Source: Aldrovandia affinis (Eukaryota; Chordata; Actinopteri; Notacanthiformes; Halosauridae). Taken from it: a stretch of DNA of 64,000 nt. Location: NCBI GenBank assembly GCA_029706075.1, contig JAINUG010000007.1, forward strand, positions 10,169,501 to 10,233,500, given 5' to 3'. Of this stretch, positions 42,780 to 54,116 are shown one piece after another; the first letter of the stretch is position 1, and each line of letters opens with the position of its first letter. The notes beneath the pieces are model-generated. The model saw only the letters and a list, made by a program, of their open reading frames with translations, had not been told where the DNA came from and did no database searches. The position numbers were made by a program, and so were the translations under genes.

Positions 42780-45700
42780 CTTCCGCAGCCGCCCAGCCTC
42801 GTTTCCAGTTGAGGGCCACGCTCATCGGGAACAGTCAACCCTGCCGTTGTGCGCCCTGGTGGACTCCGGGCGGATGGAAATTTTATTGATGCCCAGCTGG
42901 TGCAACAGACTGGCATCGCCACCCGCCCTTGCCGTCCCTCTCCGGGCCCACGGACTGGATGGGCACCTCCTGGCCCAGGTCACGCACTCTACCGTACCCC
43001 TGCAGCTCATTCTTTCCGGCAACCACCGGAAACCATCCAACTCCTGGTCATCTCCTCACCCCAGTCCCCTCTGGTCCTCGGTCAACCCTGGCTCAGACTC
43101 CATAACCCTCACCTGGACTGGGTCACTAGCAAGGTCCAGAGCTGGAGCCCCTACTGCCACGCCACTTGTCTCCAGTCTGCTCGAGCACCCGGGAGGGCGC
43201 TTCACCTCCTGCCAGGTTGACTCCTCCCGGACCTGTCCTCGGTTCCCCCCGTGTACCACGACCTAGCGGAGGTGTTTAGCAAGAGCCGAGCATCTTCATT
43301 GCCACCTCATAGGCCCTACGACTGCGGCATCGACCTGCTTCCCGGGGCTCCCCTGCCTTCCAGTCGTCTCTTCAACCTCTCTCGGCCGGAGAGAGCAGCT
43401 ATGAGACCTACATTCACGACTCGCTTGCTGCAGGTATCATCCGACCCTCCTCATCCCCAGTCGGTGCAGGATTCTTCTTCGCCGCCAAGAAGGACAAATC
43501 ACTCCGTCCCTGCATCGACTACCGTAGCCTCAACTCCATCACCATAAAGAACAAATACCCTCTGCCCCTCATCAACTCCGTATTCGAACCTCTACAGGAG
43601 GCCACCATATTCTCTAAATTGGATCTCCGGAATGCCTACCACCTTGTTCGAATCCGGGAGGGGGACGAGTGGAAGACGGCATTCAACACCCCCCTGGGCC
43701 ACTTCGAGTACATGGCGATGCCGTTCGGGCTTACCAACGCCCCTGCTGTGTTCCAGGCGTTGGTCAACGATGTTCTCCGGGACTTTCTCAACCGCTCCGT
43801 ATTCGTCTACCTTGACGACATCTTAATTTTCTCCCGCAACCTGCAGGAACACACAACCCATGTCCGGCAGGTCTTGGAGAGGCTGTGGGAGAACCAATTG
43901 TTCGTCAAGGCGAAGAAGTGCGAATTTCACGTCACTTCAGTGAGCTTCCTGGGATACATTGTGGAGTGTGGGCAGGTGAAACCAGACCCGGCCAAGATCC
44001 AGGCGGTGGTGGAGTGGCCTCAGCCGTCGTCATTAAAGGAGTTGCAACGATTCTTAGGATTCGCCAACTTCTATCGACGGTTCATTCGGGACTACAGTAG
44101 GGTAGCCGAACCCCTCACCAGGCTCACCTCCTCATCCATCCCTTTCTCCTGACCCCTGAAGCAGAAGCCGCCTTCGCCGACCTAAAAAACCGCTTCACAT
44201 CTGCTCCTGTCCTGGTCCATCCTGACGTTTCCCGTCAGTTCGTTGTGGAGGTGGATGCCTCGGACTCCGGGGTGGGGGCCATCTTGTCCCAACGTTCGGG
44301 TAAGGACCAAAAGCTCCATCCCTGTGCCTTCTACTCCCGTCGGCTGTCCCCGCCGAGCGCAACTACGATGTAGGGAATCGGGAGTTGCTGGCAGTCAAGC
44401 TCGCCCTGGAGGAGTGGCGACATCTGCTGGAAGGAACTGAACAACCCTTCATCGTCTGGACTGACCACAAAAATCTGGCCTATATCCAGTCTGCCAAGAG
44501 ACTTAATTCTCGCCAGGCCGGTGGGCACTTTTTTTTGGCCGATTCAACTTTTCCATCACATACAGACCCGGATCCCGCAACCTGAAACCTGACGCTCTCT
44601 CCCGCCAATTCTCCTCCGAAACCAGACAGGCGAGCCCTGACACCATCCTGTCCCCCTCTTGTGTGGTGGCTGCTGTGACCTGGGAGATTGAAAGCCTGAT
44701 CAAGGACGCCCAAACCACTCAACCTGACCCCAGACCTAACCCTAATTCTCACCTGTTTGTCCCCGATTCTGTCCGTTCCCAGGTCCTGCAATGGACACAC
44801 TCCTCTCATCTAGCCTGCCATCCCGGTATCCAGCGCACCCAGTCTCTGCTCAAACGCAGCTTTTGGTGGCCGACCATGGACGCGGACGCCCGGGCGTTTG
44901 TACTGGCCTGTACCATCTGCGCCAGGAGCAAGGCATCCCACCAGCCCGCCAGCGGTCTCCTCCGTCCCCTGCCTATCCCAGGTCGTCCTTGGAGTCACAT
45001 TGGACTGGATTTCGTCTGTGGACTTCCCCCCTCGGAAGGTAACGACACCATCCTAACCATTGTCGACCGTTTCTCCAAGGCGGTCCATTTCGTTCCCCTT
45101 CCCAAACTTCCCTCAGCCTCAGAGACCGGCAGAGCTCCTGGTCCAGCACGTGGTTCGTCTGCATGGGATCCCCGTCGACGTGGTGTCTGACCGTGGCCCT
45201 CAATTTTCCTCCCAAGTCTGGAAATCATTTTGCCAGGCCCTGGGGCCTCTGTCAGCCTATCCTCCAGCTACCATCCCCAGACGAATGGACAGACCGAGAG
45301 GGCCAACCAAGACCTGGGAACAGCGCTACGTTGCGTCACGGACCGGAATCCCTCCTCCTGGAGTAAGCTGCTACCCTGGGTTGAGTATTCCCATAATGCA
45401 CTAACCAGTTCTGCCACCGTCTCTCCCCTTTGAATGCTCCCTGGGGTATCAGCCCCCTGTTCCCAGCCCAGGAGGTGGAGGTTTCCGTCCCTTCGGTGCA
45501 GGCCCACATCCGTCGCTGCAAGAGGATTTGGGAAGACACCTGCACTGCACTCCGCCGCTCCACCGCGCGCACTCAGCGTCTGGCGGACCGCCACCGCGCC
45601 ACAGCCCCCAGTATTCTCCGGGACAGCAGGTCTGGCTCTCCACCACTGACATTCCCTCCAGTCCACCTCCAAGAAACTCCAGCCACGCTACATCGGTCCA

Positions 45701-46065
45701 TACAAGGTACAGTCCATCATTAACCCCTCTGCCGTCAAACTCAAGCTCCCTCCAGCCCTCAAGATTCACCCCGTCTTCCACGTCTCCAAGATCAAGCCCG
45801 TCACGCCCAGTCCTCTGTGCCCTCCGACCACCTCCTCCACCCCCGGATCATCGACAACGCCCCAGCCTACACTGTCCGGCGCATCCTGGACATTCGTCGC
45901 AGGGTCGGGGCTACCAGTATTTGGTGGACTGGGAGGGTTATGGCCCCGAGGAGAGGAGCTGGTTGTCCCGCCAGCTCATCTCGACCCTTCCTCATTCGGG
46001 ACTTCCACCGGACCCACCTCAGAAGAATAGGCCTGGTGGGTCGCCAGAGGCTCCCGTTGAGGGGG
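42780..46065 (+). pseudogene. gypsy pol (protease, RT, RNase H, integrase, chromodomain), frameshifted
   Basis: Recognisable segments in order: protease CALVDSG (42850), [22 protein letters not shown] and catalytic [12 protein letters not shown] (43619-44150), and RNase [16 protein letters not shown] and [19 protein letters not shown] (44380-44510). Then integrase with zinc-binding [11 protein letters not shown]...C..C (44800-44940), [20 protein letters not shown] and [13 protein letters not shown] (45000-45240), and the chromodomain as [12 protein letters not shown] plus [17 protein letters not shown] (45860-45965). At least eight frame changes separate them. Confidence 0.88.
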
Positions 46066-46068
46066 TAC

Positions 46069-46601
46069 TGTTACGTCGTCTCCGTCCCGCCCTGTCCACC
46101 TCCTTGTGTTTCCTGCCAGTTCTTTCCTTGCGTGCCATGTCTTGTTTTCGCGTTCACCCTGTGTTATGTGTCTTGCGGGGCCGTCCGCATTCTGTCTTGT
46201 GTTCCCTCGTTATGTTTTCAGCCTGTCACAAACCATTCCCTTGCACATTCTGCACGCTGTTCCAATTTAGTTATTTCACCCTGCCTATTTATGTTCAGCA
46301 CGCACTCACTCTAGTGCCGATCCGTGCTGTTTCTCTCGTATCCCTCTCGTTCGTTTCCCTAGCCTGTCAGCCTTGCCTGTTCGTTCTCTGTCTGTTTTAT
46401 TTTCGGTTTGTTCGCTTGTTAGCTTAACTTGTTCTCTAGTTTTGTAGCCACCCGGCTAACTTTGTTTTTGCCAGTGTTTTGACGGTGTTCTCCGTCATTA
46501 CTTTTGTTTATTCCGTGCATTAAACGCCTCCTGTGTGGAGCGCAAACCATCACGTTTCGAGTCTGCATTTGGGTCCAGGTCTGCATTCACTCATCGTAAC
46601 A
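46069..46601 (+). repeat. 3' LTR of the plus-strand gypsy element
   Basis: Nearly identical to 41333-41873 apart from small indels. TATTTATG lies at 46286 and GCCGATCCGT at 46316-46325, 30 bp apart. Ends CGTAACA, followed by the duplicated CTAAC. Confidence 0.93.
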
Positions 46602-47209
46602 CTAACAGGGTGGAACATGCACCTAACAGGGTGGAAATTCTGTTAGAAAATATAGTAAATAAACTATTTACAATAGTTCTGTACTCACCTGAAAAAAAAG
46701 ACTGAAATGTTCTATACTCAGGTTAAAAAAGGATGAAAGGTGTTCTATGCTCACCTGATAAAAAGAGTTTGACTGGTCTGGAATGTATCCATTTTGAATA
46801 ATTGTTGTTTAGCTGGTAGGCATGCACAGTTCTGGTAATGGCTACTATGCTCAAATTGATAAAAATGCGACTCAACACTGCAGAGGGGGGGGCAATCAGT
46901 GTTGTGATTTATGAGACTTAGACCTTCATTTATAACCCACATACACAAAAGTTACACCATGACAATTATTGTCAATTCTCTTCTCAGGTACCCCCTTGAA
47001 CTGCTGTGAAAGGAACAACGAAGATACACCAAGTGATAAGTATGTTGCCAGGTCAGGTACATGCAAAAGCACTATTTAAAGGTTCATGTATTCGTATGGG
47101 AGTGGGGGCATCTGCAGGGCCGGATTAAATGGATAGATCACACTAGGCACTCTGGCCCATTTATTATTTGGCTTTACTTATTCATAGTTAGGCATTTAAA
47201 TGGAAAGTG

Positions 47210-47629
47210 TACTGACATTTACAGGTGCTTTCTCCTGACTTTCGACAAGGTCCAAAGTCCTCAATGATGTCATCATCATCCAGGGAAGTGGTAAATTCGT
47301 TCTCAATCGCCAACAACACAAACGCTGCTCAGTTTATTTTCCTCCCCTGTTGATCTCAGGTACATTTGAACGCGTTTCAGTAATTTAAAACTTTTCTCTG
47401 GAGCAATTTGCAATCGGTAATGCCAGATACAACATTTAACGTTGGGGAATGTATCGCCCAGGCCTAGCTCTCTGAGCTTCTTATACATGCTCATCACAGA
47501 TGGTTCACCCTTTACCATTGAGCTGAACTGGAAAAACGTTTTTGTGCATTTTGCTGCACCCAGCATTGGTGAAAGGACACTGCTAACACAGCAAGTAGGG
47601 ATGTTAATAGGTGGCCACACGCCTGCCAT
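47210..47629 (-). pseudogene. hAT transposase C-terminal (hATC) fragment
   Basis: The minus strand reads FPNVKCCIWHYRLQIAPEKS, then FKLLKRVQMYLRSTGEENKL and SSVCVVGD. The pattern ERSFSxLKRVKxYLRST is the hATC dimerisation motif; here it is changed (EKSFKLLKRV), and frame changes follow. The upstream catalytic part is not recognisable. Confidence 0.6.
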
Positions 47630-48170
47630 TATGCCGGATAGTCAGGTTTCCAAGCACTTGTCCTCCGTCCGCACGACCTCTGCTGACACCCATTTGTCCT
47701 CCTTTGATATACTAGAAAAACACTCATCTTCATTGAATCACGTTTGAAGATTCGAACGCGTTTACTGGTTTATGTATTTGTCAAATAACAAATCGCCAGT
47801 GTCATTGGTCTAATAAATGTCAAGAAATACCACGCTTTAATCATTTAATATGACGTTCTTAGGTACACTATGGGCGCGAGCGGCAAACCACACTGTATGT
47901 TTTTGGGCGTTATCAGTGTTCGGTGCTATTGTAGCCAGCCTCCAAAATGCGGAAACGAAGACTTCATACAACCCCAGAGTGGTCAAAAGAGCACAGATCT
48001 ATTTCCAAAAGCAGAAAAGACGCATTACCATGCCCTGTACAATGTGTCGGGTGTGAGGTGGACGCAGCAGCCAAGGAAAGGTGCTATTGAACGACATGCT
48101 ATTGTAAATCCACATTTTCAATCTCAGTTCATCTGTATAGGTAATGGTTTTAAATTGGTCATATAATTAG

Positions 48171-51100
48171 GCCCCTTCTTGAGCCGCCACCCTTGCCGTG
48201 GGTGGAGGGTTTGCGTGTCCCAATGATCCAAGGAGCTAAGTTGTCGGGGCTTCATGCCCTGGTAGGGTCACCCAAGGCAAACAGGTCCTTGGTGAGGGAC
48301 CAGACAAAGCGTGGCTCACAAGACCCCCATGATGACAAAAACAATAATGGAAATACGCTTTCCCCCCGGACGCTGGTCACCGGGGCCCCCACCTGAGCCA
48401 GGCCTGGGGGTGGGGCTCGAGGCGAGCGCCTGGTGGCCGGGCCTACACCTATGGGGCTCGGCCGGGCACAGCCCGAAGAGGCGCCGTGAGGACCCTTCCC
48501 ATGGGCTCACCACCCATGGGAGGGGCCAAGGGGGTCGGGTGCAGTGTGAGATGGGCGGCGGCCGAAGGCAGGGCCTTGGCGGTCCGATCCTCGGCTGCAG
48601 AAGCTAGCTCTAGGACGTGTCATGTCACCTGGCGGGAAGGAGCCTGAGCTGGTGCGGAGGTCGAGAGGTTCCGGGTAGATATAGTTGGCCTCGCTCGACG
48701 CACGGGGCATGGGCTCTGGAACCAGTCTCCTTGAGAGGGGTTGACTCTTCCACTCTGAGTTGCCTGGTGGGAGGCGCGAGCAGGGGTGGGAATACTTACG
48801 TCTCTCGGGCTCGGTGCCTGTACGTTGGGGTTCACCCGGTAGGACGAGAGGGTAGCCTCCTCCACCTTCGGTGGGGACGGTCGTGACTGTTGTTTGTGCT
48901 TATGCTCCAAACAGCAGCTCAGAATACCCAGACTTTTGGAGTCCTTGAGGGGGTGTTTGAGAGCACTCTTCTGGGGACTCCCTCGCTTTGCTGGGAGACT
49001 TCAATGCTCACGTGGGCAACGATAGTGAGACCTGAGGGGCGTGTGATTGGGAGGAACGCCCCGATCTGAACCAGAATGGTGCTTGTTGTTGGACTTCTGT
49101 GCTTGTCACGGATTGTCCATAACAAACACCATGTTCAAGCATAAGCATGTCCATATGTGCACCTGGCACCAGGACACCCCTGGGCCGCAGTTCATGATCG
49201 GCTTTGTGGTCGTGTCGCCGACTTGCGGCCGCATGTCTTGGACACTGGGAAGAGAGGGGTGGATCTGTCAACTGATCACCACCTGGTGGTGAGTTGGCTC
49301 CCGGTGGGGGGAGGATGGCGGTCGGGCCCTGGCAGGCCAAAAGTATTGTGAGGGTCTGCTGAACGCCTGGCAGAGTCTCCTGTCAGAAGGAGCTTTAACT
49401 CCCACCTCCGGGAGAGCTTCAACCATGTCCGGGGGAGGCGGGGACATTGAGTCCAAGTGGGCCATGTTCCGTGCCTCTATTGTCGCAGGGGCGGCGACCG
49501 AGCTGTGGCCGCAAGGTCGCCGGTGCCTGTCGCGTACGTAATCCCGAACCCGCTGGTGGACACCGGCGGTGATGGATGCTGTCTTTTGAAGAAGGAGTCT
49601 ATCGGACTTTTTGGCCTGTGGGACTCCGGAAGCAGCAGATAGGTATCGGCGGGCTGGGTGCGGAGCGCTCGGCGGTCGCTGAGGCAAAACTCGGGCATGG
49701 GAGGAGTCGGAGAGGCCATGGAGAACGACTCCGAACGGGCTTCGAGAGGTTCTTGACCACCATCCCGCGCCTCAGGAGGGGAAGCAGTGTACTGTCAACA
49801 CTGTGTACAGTGGAGATGGGGTGCTGCTGACCTTGACTCGGGACGTTGTGGGTCGGTGGGAATACTGGATTCTCCTCTCAATCCCACCGACACGCCTTCC
49901 AGCGAGGAAGCAGGGTCTGGGGACCGGGGTGGGCTCTCCTATCTCTGGGGCTGAGGTCGCCGCGGTGGTTAAAAAGCCCGTGGTGGCAGGGCCTCGGGGT
50001 GATGAGATCCGCCCGAGTCCTCAAGGCTCTGGATGCAAGGGGTTGTCTTGCTGACACGACTCTGCAGCATCGCTGTGGACATCAGGGGCAGTGCCTCTGA
50101 CTGGCAGGGGTGGTGGTCCCTTTCAAGAAGGGGGACCAAGGGTGTGTTCCAACTACAGGGGGATCACACCCTCAGCCTCCTGGTAAGGTCTATTAAGGGG
50201 TTCTGGAGAGGAGGGGTCCATCGGATGGTTGAACTCGATTCAGGAGGAGCAATATGGTTTTCGCCCTGGTCGTGAACTGTGGGACCAGCTCACACTCTCC
50301 GCGGGTCCTGGAGGGTGCATGGAGTTTGCCCAACCAGTCCACACATTTTTGTGGACTTGGAGAAGGCTTTTCGACGTGTCCTCGGGAGTCCTGTGGGGGG
50401 TGCTCGGGGAGTATGGGGCACCGGACCTTGATACGGGCCATCGGTCCCTGTACGACCGGGGTGCCAGAGCTTGGTCCGCATTGCTGGAAGTAAGTCGGAC
50501 TTGTTCCTGGTGAGGGCTGGACTCGCCAGGGCTGCCCTTTGTCACTGGTTCTGTTCATAACCTTTATGGACAGAATATCTAGGTGCAGCCGGGGCGTTGA
50601 GGGGTCCGGGTTCGGTGGCCTGAGGATTGGGTCATCGCTCTTTGCAGGTAATGTGGTCCTGTTGGCTTCATCGCCGCGACCTCCAGCTCGCTGAGTGGTT
50701 CGCAGCCGAGTGTTGAAGCGGCTGGTATGAGATTCAGCACCTCCAATCCGGTGACCATGGTTCTCAGCCGGAAAAAGGGTGCACTCTCCGGGTCGGAGAG
50801 GAGATCCTGCCCCAAGTGGAGGAGTTCAAATACCTTGGGGTCTTGTTCACAAGTGAGGGAAGGATGGAGCGGGAGATCGACAGGGCGGATTGGTGCGGCG
50901 CGGCAGTGATGCAGACGCTGCATCGGTCTGTCGCGGGTAAAGAGGGAGTTGAGCCTAAAGGCAAAGCTCTCGATTTACCGGTCGATCTATGTTCCTACCT
51001 CACCTATGGTCACGAAGTTGTGGGTAGTGACCAAAGAACGAGATCGCGAATACAAGCGCCGAAATGAGTTTCTCCGCAGGGTGTCTAGGCTCTCCCCTAG

Positions 51101-51429
51101 AGATAGGGTGAGGAGCTGTCATCCGGGAGGGGCCCAGAGTAGAGCCATGCTCCTCCGTTGCCGAGAGGAGCCAGAGGTGGCTCGGGCACCTGGTTAGATG
51201 CCTCCTGACGCCTCCCCTGGTGAGGTGTCCCGGCACGCCCCACCGGGAGGAGGTCTTTGGGAAGACCCAGGACATGCTGGAGAGACTATGTCTCTCGGCT
51301 GGCCTGGGAACGCCGGGATTCCCCCGAAGAGCTGGACGAAGTGGCCGGGAGAGGGAAGTCTGGGTCTCCCTGCTTAGGACGCTGCCCCGCGACCACCCGA
51401 TAATAAGTAGAAGATGGATGGATGGATGG
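48171..51429 (+). mobile_element. Rex3 (RTE-clade) LINE, near full length, many indels
   Basis: It starts near GCCCCTTCTTGAGCCGCC and ends in ATGGATGGATGG repeats, the Rex3/RTE tail. The endonuclease region shows LLGDFNAHVGN-type sequence (about 48985) and TDHHLVVSW (about 49270). The RT region follows from about 49980 (QEEQYGFRPGR, EFKYLGVLFTSEGRMEREID). The direct repeat ATATAATTAGGC at 48161-48172 and 51430-51441 is the target duplication. Frames break every 100-200 bases, often at runs of one base. The catalytic box reads FAGN in place of FADD. Confidence 0.88.
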
Positions 51430-51856
51430 ATATAATTAGGCTATGTGTAAAATTGCCGCTGCCTGAAGTGTCCTCTCCATTCTGGAGTTTTGAAATGGCC
51501 ACCCTAGATGTTAATGATTAACAGATGATCGATTGATCAGATCGCTAAGAATTTGATTGATCAAGCAATATCAAATTAACGATTATGTATCACAGCAAAG
51601 TTGAGTTATCCAATAGTACAAACTCTAGTGAGTGTAATAATATTGCTTTGAATCTGCAAATGCTTTGATTTTATAAAATATATCTAGCAATATTTCACAA
51701 AATATAGCCTACCATTTACAACGACAAACATTTTTGGTTATATTTTGTATATCCTAACGTTACCTCAGCCGACAATAGCGTGGTCTCTTGAATTCACTAA
51801 GCACGCCTAACGCACCGTGATTTAGCAATGATGCAACCGAAACGTAGAAGTACATC
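51430..51856. repeat. 3' flank of Rex3 copy 1, duplicated after copy 2
   Basis: About 370 bases from TATAATTAGGCTATGTG through CACGCCTAACG match 53538-53916 with only a few differences, mostly one-base. After CACGCCTAACG the two diverge. The flank is hAT sequence and not part of Rex3. Confidence 0.85.
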
Positions 51857-51956
51857 NNNNNNNNNNNNNNNNNNNNNNNNNNNNNNNNNNNNNNNNNNNN
51901 NNNNNNNNNNNNNNNNNNNNNNNNNNNNNNNNNNNNNNNNNNNNNNNNNNNNNNNN
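51857..51956. other. assembly gap (100 N)
   Basis: Exactly 100 unknown bases, the conventional size for a gap of unknown length. The sequence on each side is a copy of the same Rex3 region. Confidence 0.99.
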
Positions 51957-53540
51957 GACTTCGAACAGCTTCGAGGAGGTTCTGGACCACCATCCGGCAT
52001 CTCAGGAGGGGGAAGCAGTGCACTGTCAACACTGTGTACAGTGGAGATGGGGTGCTGCTGACCTTGACTCGAACGTTGTGGGTCGGTGGGGGAATACTCG
52101 AAGACCTCCTCAATCCCACCGACACGCCTTCCAGCGAGGAAGCAGGGTCTGGGGACTCGGGGGTGGGCTCTCCTATCTCTGGGGCTGAGGTCGCCGCGGT
52201 GGTTAAAAAGCTCCGTGGTGGCAGGGCCTCGGGGGTGGATGAGATCCGCCCGAAGTCCCTCAAGGCTCTGGATGTTGTGGGGCTGTCTTGGTTGACACGA
52301 CTCTGCAGCATCGCGTGGACATCAGGGGCAGTGCCTCTGGACTGGCAGACCGGGGTTGTGGTCCCCTTCTTCAAGAAGGGGGACCGAAGGGTGTGTTCCA
52401 ACTACAGGGGGATCACACTCCTCAGCTTCCCTGGTAAGGTCTATTCAGGGGTTCTGGAGAGGAGGGTCCGTCGGATGGTTGAACCTCGGATTCAGGAGGA
52501 GCAATGTGGTTTTCGTCCTGGTCGCGGAACTGTGGACCAGCTCTACACCCTCCGCGGGGTGCATGCCCAACCAGTCTACACATGTTTTGTGGACTTGGAG
52601 AAGGCTTTCGACCGTGTCCCTCGGGGAGTCCTGTGGGGGGTGCTCCGGGAGTATGGGGTACCGGACCCCTTGATACGGGCCATTCGGTCCCTGTACGACC
52701 GGTGCCAGAGCTTGGTCCGCATTGCTGGCAGTAAGTCGGACTTGTTCCTGGTGAGGGTTGGACTCCGCCAGGGGCTGCCCTTTGTCACCGGTTCTGTTCA
52801 TAACCTTTATGGACAGAATATCTAGGTTCGGTGGCCTGAGGATTGGGTCACTGCTCTTTGCAGGTAATGTGGTCCTGTTGGCTTCATCGGGCCGTGACCT
52901 CCAGCTCTCGCTGGAGTGGTTCGCAGCCGAGTGTGAAGCGGCTGGTATGAGATTCAGCACCTCCAAATCCGAGACCATGGTTCTCAGCCGGAAAAGGGTG
53001 GAGTGCACTCTCCGGGTCGGAGAGGAGATCCTGCCCCAAGTGGAGGAGTTCAAATACCTCGGGGTCTTGTTCACGAGTGAGGGAAGGATGGAGCGGGAGA
53101 TCGACATCGTTGTGGGTAGTGACCGAAAGAACGAGATCGCGAATACAATCGGCCGAAATGAGTTTCCTCCGCAGGGTGTCTGGGCTCTCCCTTAGAGATA
53201 GGGTGAGGAGCTCGGTCATCTGGGAGGGGCTCAGAGTAGAGCCGCTGCTCCTCCGCGTCGAGAGGAGCCAGATGAGGTGGCTCAGGCACCTGGTTAGGAT
53301 GCCTCCTGGACGCCTCCTGGTGAGGTGTTCGGGCACGTCCCACCGGGAGGAGGCCCCGGGGAAGACCCAGGACATGCTGGAGAGACTATGTCTCTCGGCT
53401 GGCCTGGGAACGCCTCGGGATTCCCCTGGAAGAGCTGGACGAAGTGGCCGGGGAAAGGGAAGTCTGGGTCTCCCTGCTTAGGACGCTGCCCCCGTGACCC
53501 GACCCGGATAAGCGGTAGAAGATGGATGGATGGATGGATA
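51957..53540 (+). mobile_element. second Rex3 copy, 5' part lost at the gap
   Basis: It begins in the RT region right after the gap and ends in ATGGATGG repeats at 53540. A long frame (52034-52825, 263 codons) contains SWLTRLCSIAWTSGAVPLDW, GVVVPFFKKGDRRVCSNYRG and VRRMVEPRIQEEQCGFRPGR, and ends near the catalytic box. That box again reads LFAGN. Compared with 48171-51429 it has fewer indels but lacks about 125 bp after EREID (near 53107). Its 3' flank TATAATTAGGCTACATG is the same as that of the first copy. Confidence 0.88.
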
Positions 53541-53916
53541 TAATTAGGCTACATGTAAAATTGCCGCTGCCTGAAGTGTCCTCCATTCTGGAGTTTTGAA
53601 AATGGCCACCCTAGATGTTAATGATTAACAGATGATCGATTGATCACCGTTAAGAATTTGATTGATCAAGCATATCAAATTAACGATTATGTATCACAGG
53701 AAAGCGGAGTTATCCAATAGTACAAACTCTAGTGAGTGTAATAATATTGCTTTGAAACTCCAAATGCTTTGATTTTATAAAATATATCTAGCAATATTTC
53801 ACAAAATATAGCCTACCATTTACAACGACAAACATTTTTGGTTATATTTTGTATATCCTAACGTTACCTCAGCCGACAATAGCGTGGTCTCTTGAATTCA
53901 CTAAGCACGCCTAACG
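53538..53916. repeat. 3' flank of Rex3 copy 2
   Basis: Second member of the duplicated flank described at 51430-51856. Because the flank is shared, the two Rex3 copies come from one insertion and not two. Confidence 0.85.
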
Positions 53917-54086
53917 TTAATTCCGCATTTCTCTTAGTTTTTGGCAATATCATTTTTTTTGGCACGACAGTATTTATGCATCCCTGGGACATCGGTTCCG
54001 TCGGACGGGTGTTCTTACTGTGAACAGGCTGCACACGGCTCACCCTGAACACGTGGATATGCTTATATTCTTAAATAAAACCCAGT

Positions 54087-54116
54087 AAGGGTTAGGGTTA
54101 GGGTTAGGGTTAGGGT
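54087..54116. repeat. interstitial telomeric repeat
   Basis: Four and a half perfect copies of GGGTTA in a row, followed by the variant GGGTCA. It lies inside the hAT element, 550 bp from its right end. Confidence 0.85.

Larger units (their letters stand above)
41333..46601 (+). mobile_element. Ty3/gypsy chromovirus-type (sushi-like) retrotransposon, plus strand
   Basis: LTRs of 541 and 533 bp flank gag and pol, and the perfect duplication CTAAC lies at 41328-41332 and 46602-46606. A polypurine tract GAGGGGGTAC precedes the 3' LTR. The domain order gag, protease, RT, RNase H, integrase, chromodomain is that of Ty3/gypsy chromoviruses. The reading frames are broken in many places although the LTRs are nearly identical. 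It has inserted into one copy of the TTCCACCCTGTTAG motif. Confidence 0.93.

Noticed and set aside
48316..50558. Numerous 60-140-codon frames on both strands of the Rex3 copy
   Set aside because: They are shadow frames of the frameshifted Rex3 ORF.
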